A DNA stretch of 64,000 nt from Dendrobium chrysotoxum (lineage: Eukaryota; Streptophyta; Magnoliopsida; Asparagales; Orchidaceae): assembly GCA_019925795.1 (NCBI GenBank), contig CM034314.1:29443774-29507773 (forward strand). The letters are read 5' to 3'. Below are positions 58,608-64,000 of the stretch, in pieces. Each line of letters starts with the position of its first letter. Position 1 is the first letter of the stretch. Under the pieces are notes generated by a model that made no database searches, was not told where the DNA came from, and saw only the letters and a program-made list of their open reading frames with translations. A program made the translations under genes and the position numbers.

Positions 58608-61600
58608 AAGCTACATATCAACCATCTACCTCATCTGGCAAGACTGGCCAAGTTAAAACTTCTAGTTTATGAAGGTTATCACTCTCAATTTAAAATGCAC
58701 CTCAAGTCATCTTTACTCAAAGATTCAATAATCCCTAGCAATTTCGGAACTTGGAAAACAAAAGAGCTTTATAAGTACTGCTCAAGTTCAAATCAAGGAT
58801 TATTACAATCTCATAATGCTGCCCTGTATAAGCTTAAACTGATAAGAAAGCTCAACACAGGGACAGTAATAAAAAATGGACTATGAAATCAGAGAAAAGT
58901 ATTCAACACAGGCCAGAATCAGGCTGATTTTCATTTACTTGATGCTGCTCCATACTTTCCCTGATTTCATGGTCCGTTTTGTTATTTTTTTCTGCGCCTT
59001 TAACTCTCAAGTTAGGTTTCACTGGGACTCATCTGCCTAGTGGAGTATGTGGAGAAGAGAAATTCAAGTTCCAAACAATAGGCCAATCATTCACTCAAAT
59101 TAGTGGTAGAACGGGAGAGGCTTTATGGTATGAAAGTATTAGGATTAGTGCAGATAGCTAAAAAACATTTTGGTATAGAAATATCAAGTGGTTGAACTTC
59201 ACCCATAGGTTTAAGCTTTTTGATTGAAAATGAATTTGATAATTGTTGTATCTACCCCACTTTGATCCTCTTTGCTTCATACTCCATACGTGAGGCACTC
59301 CAACAACAAATTTTTGGAGAAGTTGAAAGGGAATTCATCTGATACTCAAAGCAGCTTTTTTTTCCCATAAAAGCACAATAAATGGAATTGAAAGGTTGCA
59401 AGAGTAGAAACTTTCCATTAAGTGCTAAAATTCCAAAGTTTCTTTAAAGGTGGTTTGAAATTTTATCACCGGATGAAATTAAAATTTAACAACATTAAAG
59501 ACAGATTTTGTTCGTATATCAGATATACAACTCTACATTATATCATATGTTCTGCAATTTCTAGGTTCTAAGGTAATGAACTACTCAAATAATTAATGAT
59601 TTGATCCCAAATATCCACATTGCTAAATGATTGGAAGCATAGAGGATTCAAACATAAAAATCACATAATTAGGCAAAAAATCTAGATAAAAGTATTCATC
59701 ATTACAGGTTTAGATTGCTCATCAGTATAGATAGTTCACATTTATGCTTCCCAATATCTAAATTGCAAGCATCAAAGAGCTACTTATGATGTCATACATC
59801 CATCACTTTTTCACAGCATAAAATAGGTGAGAAATATGCTTGTTTTAGAATCTTACAGCAACACGTTGCTGGTTTAGACCACCATTTGCACTCACTAAGA
59901 TAAAGCCAGAGCCGTTCATGACATTTTCTGCAGCAAAACTTCATCAATTAATGTTTGATTGCAACAATGAAAAAAAAAAAAAACTGGAATGTTTCTGTAA
60001 ATATTTGCATGATGTGAAATTTAGGCCAGCACCCAACCCAACTAAAAACAAAAGGAAAAAACAGTATCATTTTTTGCTCATCAGGAATTGTGCCTTTTTT
60101 TAGCTTTGCTACAATATGTGAAATGCTGTGAATGTAGAAGTATGGAAGTATGGAAAAAATTATTTTTAGGCACTAGATTCTATAATCTAAGCTTACAAGT
60201 TTTTGGATGCCAGCTATGTTAAAATTAGCATCGGGACTATATTACAGGTATGAATTTTCATCTGATTTACATTTTCAATTGTTTATGTCGATAAAAATGA
60301 AAACTAAATTTTAAAATGCTAGCACTGCTTAGAGACATTGAAGTTGTAACTAATTTTGTAGAGTGCAATGAAAATAAAGAATGAAACAAAATAAGAAATT
60401 TACATAATATATAGGGGATCTGAAACAGCCTTTAGAAATCATTATTTTCTTTTTTATCATATTTGTTCACCTTGATGAACAACACTGCTAGATTTATCTG
60501 TACTGCTAGATTTATCTGCACATGGTTTCCATGATGATGCTTGCTCGTAGGGTTCCTTCCATTGTGAAAATGGATCTTCTTGTAATTCATTCTATTTCAT
60601 GAAAAGTTATTGATACAAGTGCATTCATAAGTCAGGAAATACCCAAATAAAATGTAAATACGCAACTTTCTGTTCAATAGTGAAGCAAACCTTTGCCAAT
60701 GCAGTATGGGCCAATTTTATAAGGCGTTCATACATCAATTTTTCAGTATTTTCTACATTAATATCATATCCGCTCCCTCCATCCTACAACAAATAATTGA
60801 AAAGATAGAAAAAGCGTCAATAATGCTGGATATAACTAACTCTCATACTGCTTTGCTATTGTTATGTCAATGAGGGTTTGCAAAATCATCATACAAAATA
60901 AACATGTTTGTTATAAAGGCAATTGCATACATAACACTAAAGTCATGGCTATTTACAAAAATATCTTCTTTCTACCTCAACTTTTGAAATTGACAATCAG
61001 ATATTGAAATTCACAATAAAACCCCAAATCATATTTTTCACTTTTGTCAAACTCCCAACCGTTTGATCGTGGCATATGCAAATGCATGAATTTGATAGTT
61101 GAAGAAATTAATATGGGTGTTAGTCTTGTAAATAACCAAAATTTAAGTGTTATGTATGTAATTCCCCCTTGTTATTAAACCAAAAATAAATCAAGAACAA
61201 ATGAATCATAGGTGTGAGAACCAACACTAAATGATTGAAACCCCATTCAAATGGCATATGGCTCATTTGGATGTTAGAATCATAAAGTTTATAGGTTCCA
61301 AGAATCATTGTCTACAGTACAAGAAGGGACTAAAAAGGCTAAATTAGTTATGAAGTCATGAGTACTCAATCATATAATGCATTTCAATGCTGTAAATTAT
61401 ATCAAAAGATAATTTTAATAAAACTATTACGTATAAGAAAGTTAATATTACAGTAAATTACTTCACAACCCACACCTGCATTTGCCATTCTTTGCTGCGG
61501 AAGTGGCCATTGCGAAAACTGATGTGATGAACTACAGTAAGCATCACAGAATCGAGAAGGAAGAACGAACCCATTAGCCCAAAAACAAAACCCACCATTC

Positions 61601-61721
61601 TCAACTGCTTGCATATCCATGCCCTCCTCTTACCCCAAGCTGCTGTTTTTGAGGGCTTCAAAACCTGACAACTCTTCCTCGTCAGCAATTGCACACCCAA
61701 ATACTGCCCTTCCTTTCTCAT
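38563..61721 (-). CDS. Plant O-fucosyltransferase family protein (10 coding exons, 596 aa)
   Basis: Minus-strand exons: 61721-61476, 60783-60691, 60591-60471, 59927-59857, 58504-58416, 40827-40707, 40597-40454, 40331-39997, 39919-39679, 38892-38563. All introns are GT-AG and the lengths sum to 1791 bases in one frame, ending at the TAG at 38563. The product is a plant GT65-like / O-FucT (PF10250) protein. It would be a type II Golgi membrane enzyme expected to transfer fucose from GDP-fucose to a protein or glycan acceptor. Visible motifs are GGLNQQR (about 169-175), ALHMRFE (361-367) and DSGSQLSS (506-513). Length and motif order are normal for the family. The start at 61721 is the first Met in frame and places a signal anchor at 43-64. 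The acceptor substrate cannot be told from sequence. Intron 5 is hugely expanded by transposons. Confidence 0.9.
40828..42780. other. Intron 5 sequence without recognised element
   Basis: AT-rich, no domain found. An 89-codon open frame at 42357-42626 has no recognisable motif and lies inside the intron on the opposite strand, so it is not called as a gene. Confidence 0.4.
42803..45961 (+). mobile_element. RTE-clade LINE, copy 1, essentially full length
   Basis: 3159 bp flanked by a perfect 22-bp target duplication (42781-42802 and 45962-45983) that begins ATTGTATACA and ends GATTAGT. It has a short leader, one endonuclease plus reverse transcriptase frame, and a tail of TTG/TTA units in place of poly(A), as is usual for plant RTE elements. 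It lies antisense to the host gene within intron 5. The perfect duplication suggests recent insertion. Confidence 0.93.
42883..45924 (+). pseudogene. RTE LINE ORF: AP-like endonuclease + reverse transcriptase, one internal stop
   Basis: A single reading frame of 1014 codons is interrupted only by TGA at 43954-43956, where a Trp (TGG) is expected. The N-terminal part (42883-43953) is an AP-like endonuclease: TWNIGSL, IQETKWVG, SAYAPQVG, GGDLNGHVD, QIDYFL, and HHLLVLDF as the final histidine block. The part after the stop carries the reverse transcriptase: GPDEIP, PIYKNKGDAQDCANYRGI, QFGFMPGRST, IDLEKAYDKVP, GLHQGSALSP and the catalytic FADDILL at about 45151-45171. The C-terminal region has RLRWFGHIKRRP. 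There is no RNase H or gag-like ORF1, as is normal for RTE. It would nick target DNA and copy its RNA in place. The lone stop probably silences it. Confidence 0.93.
45984..46452. other. Intronic spacer between the two inverted RTE LINEs
   Basis: AT-rich intron sequence with no recognised element. It would form the loop if the two LINE copies paired in RNA. Confidence 0.5.
46497..47266 (-). pseudogene. RTE copy 2: C-terminal third of the reverse transcriptase ORF
   Basis: Homologous residue for residue to the end of copy 1 (DDILLVDKTREGVESKLELWRS-like residues through RIRNEHI and the RRP region). Open for 215 codons up to the L1 junction. A frameshift near 46720 separates it from the last part. 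Confidence 0.85.
47267..48259 (+). mobile_element. 5'-truncated L1-type LINE inside RTE copy 2
   Basis: About 1 kb on the plus strand with a 13-base poly(A) run at 48247-48259. It encodes, with frameshifts, a zf-RVT segment (VELFWWRLTIDAVPSNTFL, about 47310-47370) and then an RNase H domain (PPEWIMVNINASL, 47757 onward, and near 48060-48180 RSCNKLADLCANFALF). This is the 3' end of a plant L1 element. Short CAAGAAGA repeats at both junctions (about 47249 and 48261) may be the remains of the target duplication. Part of the RTE reverse transcriptase at the junction is missing. Confidence 0.85.
48260..50526 (-). pseudogene. RTE copy 2: endonuclease and N-terminal reverse transcriptase, decayed
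   Basis: Read on the minus strand from 50526: the N-terminus NNHDMNPL..., a heavily mutated endonuclease (49370-50278), then open pieces at 49367-49134, 49133-48846, 48821-48474 and 48431-48216 that match copy 1 (KKMKHGKAVGPDDIP, NKGDAQDCANYRGI, QFGFMSGRST, GLHQGSALSP). Stops and shifts separate the pieces. Non-functional. Confidence 0.88.
50676..51166 (+). repeat. 5' LTR of the chromovirus
   Basis: 491 bp, begins TGTTAGGTCGG and ends CTATTA (CTATCA in the other LTR). It carries AATAAA near 51060. It contains about 155 bp (50698-50853) absent from the 3' LTR. Confidence 0.92.
51170..51181 (+). other. Primer binding site of the chromovirus
   Basis: TGGTATTAGAGC, three bases after the LTR, is one transition away from the initiator-Met tRNA match. 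Confidence 0.85.
51291..52776 (+). pseudogene. gag: Chromovirus gag and protease, decayed
   Basis: Probable start ATGGCAGCTAAGAAGG at 51291. It is interrupted early by TAA at 51345 (Gln expected) and further stops and shifts to about 52060. It is then open for 237 codons (52064-52776): the gag core (YYRERFEHLVSRVERF), a basic linker, the zinc knuckle CFRCDEKYTPGHRC (about 52453-52494), and the aspartic protease motif VVLIDSGATHNFI (about 52686-52724). Gag would assemble particles and the protease would cleave the polyprotein. Confidence 0.9.
53230..54480 (+). pseudogene. pol: Chromovirus reverse transcriptase and RNase H, decayed
   Basis: Reverse transcriptase pieces are LPIPVIDELLDEF, IFTKIDLKSGY (53506-53535), FRTHEGHYEFLVMPFGLTN and the catalytic FDDILVYSRA (53703-53732). 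RNase H follows from 54074 with FMVETDALGYGLGAILMQ (Asp at the usual first catalytic position) and KSVYERELIAIVLAI. In-frame stops occur where Gln or Trp is expected, for example TAG at 53748, TAA at 53885, TAG at 54042 and TAG at 54387. Confidence 0.9.
54640..55480 (+). pseudogene. pol: Chromovirus integrase, decayed
   Basis: The zinc-binding region is split by a one-base shift near 54710-54740 (GGHSGVQKTYRRL in another frame, then CKICQRNKY). The core has MDFIDKLS with the first Asp, VNRLSKYAHFIPL, VSDRNKVFLSHF with the second, and TAYHPQKDGQIEVVNRSLE with the final Glu, so the DDE triad can still be read. TAG stops sit at about 55126 (Trp expected) and 55327 (Gln expected), and TAA at about 55480. 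Confidence 0.88.
55485..55974 (+). pseudogene. pol: Chromovirus integrase C-terminus with chromodomain
   Basis: GERVFLKLRPYRQKTI (about 55543-55590) and APWYFGPFEV form the GPY/F module. After a frameshift near 55815 the chromodomain follows: VLIKWKDLPNYDATWEPYE (about 55845-55902). A chromodomain in this place defines chromoviruses and is thought to guide integration to modified histones. The frame runs on into the 3' LTR. Confidence 0.9.
55975..56297 (+). repeat. 3' LTR of the chromovirus, internally deleted
   Basis: 323 bp, begins TGTTAGACCGG and ends CTATCA. It matches the 5' LTR except for an internal deletion of about 155 bp whose ends lie at a short TGAA direct repeat. Confidence 0.92.
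56303..57815. other. Intron 5 sequence without recognised element
   Basis: AT-rich. The short open frames at 56835-57056 and 57121-57478 show no recognisable domain and lie on the strand opposite the host gene. Possibly degraded LINE or unknown intron sequence. Confidence 0.35.
57816..58365 (-). mobile_element. RTE-clade LINE, copy 3, fragment
   Basis: Minus-strand piece of the reverse transcriptase C-terminal half. It matches copy 2 over 46850-47260 and on through the part deleted there, including FAL-VMDVLTRHLQ at about 58290-58250 and complement blocks of KGFxLxRSKTxY near 58120-58160. It is truncated at both ends, with several stops and a changed catalytic box (LFSYGILLVDK where LFADDILL is expected, near 58200-58240). 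It ends about 50 bases from the exon 5 splice donor. Confidence 0.8.
58416..61721 (-). CDS. O-fucosyltransferase exons 1-5 (anchor, stem, N-terminal GDP-fucose fold)
   Basis: Exon 1 encodes residues 1-82: a basic N-terminus (KRRAWICKQLR), one hydrophobic segment (about 43-64, VGFVFGLMGSFFLLDSVML), then a short polar stretch. That is the layout of a Golgi type II protein. Exons 2 and 3 (83-154) form a stem with WKPCADKSSS. Exon 4 gives FILVSANGGLNQQRVA, the family's first conserved block. Exon 5 gives VCNAVAIAAMLNASLVLPKF and ends WKDK inside a codon (phase 2). The phases fit exactly across every join. Introns 1-4 are about 0.7, 0.1, 0.5 and 1.35 kb and hold no recognised transposon, unlike intron 5. 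Confidence 0.88.
58505..59856 (-). other. Intron 4 of the O-fucosyltransferase gene
   Basis: 1.35 kb with canonical ends (GTAAGA ... TTTTTACAG on the minus strand). Contains the AT microsatellite at 58573-58603. No transposon recognised. Confidence 0.8.
58573..58603. repeat. AT dinucleotide microsatellite in intron 4
   Basis: About fifteen AT/TA units directly upstream of exon 5 (on the gene's strand). Confidence 0.95.
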
Positions 61722-62130
61722 TAAAGAATGCTAGTCTCTCACAATAAGGCCCCGATATAGATAGCAGAACACCCGCAACCCATAAAACAGAATAGTTTTT
61801 TCCGCTGTGCTCTAATCCCAGTCGCCAACAACTGATCGGATCCTTTTGGGAGAGATACATTCGAGAAGCCGACCTACCCATCCACCTGATTGAAAATAAT
61901 CGTTAGTTGAAAAAAAGAATTGCGATTTGAAGAGAGAGAAGATGAATTTTGCTTATTTTGAGAATAAGAAAAGAGAATTGGAGAAGAAGGAACGGAGCAG
62001 GTGAGTAAGGCTTAAAATGCAAGCAAAAGAAAGAAACTGACCTAGCAGCGGTTTGAGAAAGGGATGGAACTCCCGCAAAAAGGTTAGTGATCAACGCAAG
62101 GGTGTTCCTGAACTCCCTTGATTCGCCCAT
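61630..62130 (-). other. Possible spliced upstream ORF overlapping the gene's start
   Basis: On the minus strand an ATG at 62130 opens MGESREFRNTLALITNLF and reaches a good donor (CTGCTAG|GTCAG, 62042/62041). An acceptor (TTTCAATCAG|GTGG, 61886/61885) continues the frame through RWMGRSASRMYLSQKDP to TAA at 61630. The result would be 114 residues with no family I recognise, overlapping the first 92 bases of the main ORF in another frame. If transcribed as drawn, it should limit translation from 61721. Alternatives are chance open sequence in a leader, or a true N-terminus with a missed splice. Confidence 0.35.
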
Positions 62131-62350
62131 TAAGTAAGAATGGTTGTGATGGGGGGCGTTGACGGAGCTTTTGAGGGAGAGAGAGAGTAGTAGCGACAAT
62201 GAAAACAGGATGCAGAATCTCGATTCTGCTCTGAAATCCAAACGCTTGGCTGGAAGACCGGAGAACACGTACGGAAGATTTTTTTTAGTAGAAATTTTAC
62301 AATTCAAGATATTTACCCATGGCATTCGTGCTGATTCAATTTTATAATTA
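61722..62350 (-). promoter_or_regulatory. Probable 5' leader (with one intron) of the O-fucosyltransferase gene
   Basis: Pyrimidine-rich on the gene's strand near 62160-62190 (CTCTCTCTCCCTCAAAAGC), typical of plant leaders. A GT-AG intron at 61886-62041 is likely. The transcription start cannot be fixed; the sequence turns strongly AT-rich beyond 62330. Confidence 0.45.
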
Positions 62351-64000
62351 AGATATCACCTATTGAATAATAATTATCCTAACTGATATGCTGATTTAAT
62401 GCTTTAATTATTATTTTATAATTACTTTTTAGATATCTAATTTTAATGTTAATGAATGATTAATGAAGTTGCCTATGATCTTAATAATTAATTATGCATT
62501 TATGCTCAATATAGAGGTTGTTTTAATATCATTATTACATAACTAATTGCGCTATTTATTTTAATAATTATGTTGAATCACAATGGAACTATACTACAAG
62601 AATAAGAATAGAAGAAACTAGAGAGCTTTGATCATAAAATGAACCTAACTAGGCTTTACCTGTTTTAATTACAAAGAGAGCTTCATTTGGGTTCCACTGA
62701 AGTGGTGAGTCCATCTTAATTTGCTGACCGACTTCATCATGGCTTGGCATTTTTATGGCGAGTTGTTTCGAATGAGTTGCTTCAGAGATTTTGCTTAGCT
62801 AACCTTAGGTTTCATTTAGGGCGGCTTTCTTAATGCTTTTTAAAGTAGTTTTTAGTACAAAAATTTTAATTTTTCACCTAAAAAGTTCTTTTAAGAAGCA
62901 ATAAGAAAGCTATCCGAAATAAAGCCTTAGTGTTATGTATTCTATGTGAGTTTGATCAATTAGAGTTAAGATTCTTGACAACTTCCTCTAGCAAGTCTGG
63001 GATTGAGTATACTCATTTTGATGGCTTTAACGAGTTCATCTTGGCAACTTCAGCAAGTTGACATTTCCATCTATAGCTAGCTAAGATTGAACTTGATATG
63101 TTGATGCAAACTAAGTTGAATTGAACTTGATCAAAGTGATATTTGAATATACATTTAGTTCCATAATTTTATTATCTCTTTAAAGATATCACAGAAGAAC
63201 AAGTGAATAGAATACTTTACGGCTGAAGTTGTTAACCATGATCAAACTACAAGATTTTAAGGGTCAAATTGGGTATGACCTAGTTAAGGACGTGATAAGA
63301 AAGGTTCAATCTAATCTAATTGGTTTAATTTAACTTAATTAATCCAATGATCAATATGAATGAAATCCCTTTAATATAGTCACTTTAGAGAACTTGCCTA
63401 ATTTGATAAATTAGGTTCATTCAATGATCAATGCAACTTATTTAGCATTCAAACAAATGATTAAGAATGATAACTCCCATTCATTTGAATAATTAATAAT
63501 GAATTGAATAAATGGGTTCAAAGGATCCCTATAAGGTCTACTATGATAATCTGGTTAGTTAGGGATAATTAACCTAACTAATGGTCAATTATTTGTTTAC
63601 ATATGATAATTCCCTAAATTATCTAGTATCATTGATTGTAAACAATTTGATCAACTTGAGTTAATTAAAGTGATTGGATCCTTAAAGGATAATTTATTTG
63701 GTTTTGTTCATATTGCAAGGTATTCAACTCAACAAATTTTTTTTTTTTGCCCATAAGTCTTGGTAATCTTTCTAAGGTTTAGAGAAATTCAGACCTAGTA
63801 GGGTCCTCTTGAGTCAAGTTAGGGTTTATGGGGACCAAGCCTATTGCAACCATCAAATGAGGTAAGGTTGCCAACCTTCAATGGTTCAAAATTATTAGAA
63901 GAAGTTTGGCTAAGTGATAGGATCACTTGTTAGAAGATTAACATATGTTTCTAAAAGGTTAAAGGTATATTTGAAGATCCAATTTTTGTTTGGCCATGGG
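62351..64000. other. AT-rich upstream/intergenic sequence, nothing recognised
   Basis: No open frame of note, no terminal repeats, and no transposon domain seen on either strand. The part nearest 62350 presumably includes the gene's promoter. Confidence 0.4.

Noticed and set aside
61402..61620. Minus-strand 72-codon open frame inside exon 1
   Set aside because: Out of frame with the fucosyltransferase and it does not join any conserved exon; the signal anchor is in the other frame.

Overview
The window is plant nuclear DNA, most likely from a repeat-rich angiosperm. It holds one intron-rich plant O-fucosyltransferase gene on the minus strand and many plant transposable elements: SIRE-like Copia, a Tat/Ogre-like giant LTR element, a Ty3/gypsy chromovirus, RTE and L1 LINEs, and a hAT-type MITE. 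I saw no prokaryotic operons, rRNA, tRNA or CRISPR.

Layout. 1-5255: a minus-strand and a plus-strand remnant of one SIRE-like Copia family flank an old Tat-like LTR fragment. 5256-8796: unassigned DNA with a degenerate tandem repeat. 8797-32604: two direct repeats of about 6.3 kb (net) and 6.8 kb flank a 5.6 kb non-coding interior. An Ogre-like primer binding site follows the first repeat, so I read this as one giant non-autonomous LTR element. Its interior carries a ~190-bp repeat array and a compound ~99/~50-bp array. Its left LTR is interrupted by a structurally complete 5112-bp gag-only Copia element with 1359-bp LTRs and a GATAT target duplication. The right LTR preserves the empty site. 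32605-37575: an older diverged Tat-like remnant with microsatellite and tandem repeats. 37584-37849: a MITE with a perfect 8-bp duplication.

38563-61721 (minus): the O-fucosyltransferase gene. I reconstructed ten coding exons joined by GT-AG introns that keep one 596-residue frame, from a signal anchor to the DSGSQLSS motif. Intron 5 is about 17.6 kb. It holds a full-length RTE LINE, a second RTE LINE in inverted orientation that is itself split by an L1 fragment, a decayed chromovirus, and a third RTE fragment. Coding and splice sites look intact, so the gene appears to tolerate this load. Its presumed 5' leader contains a possible spliced upstream ORF overlapping the main start codon.

The host gene is the only likely functional protein gene here. 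The LTR/LTR, target-duplication and empty-site evidence gives clean insertion histories. Coding damage in the elements is dominated by Trp-to-stop and Gln-to-stop changes, as expected from cytosine methylation decay. Nothing in the window is clearly a new enzymatic system. The most unusual items are the gag-only Copia family with palindrome-rich LTRs, the giant Ogre-like element with nested satellite arrays, and the intronic inverted LINE pair.
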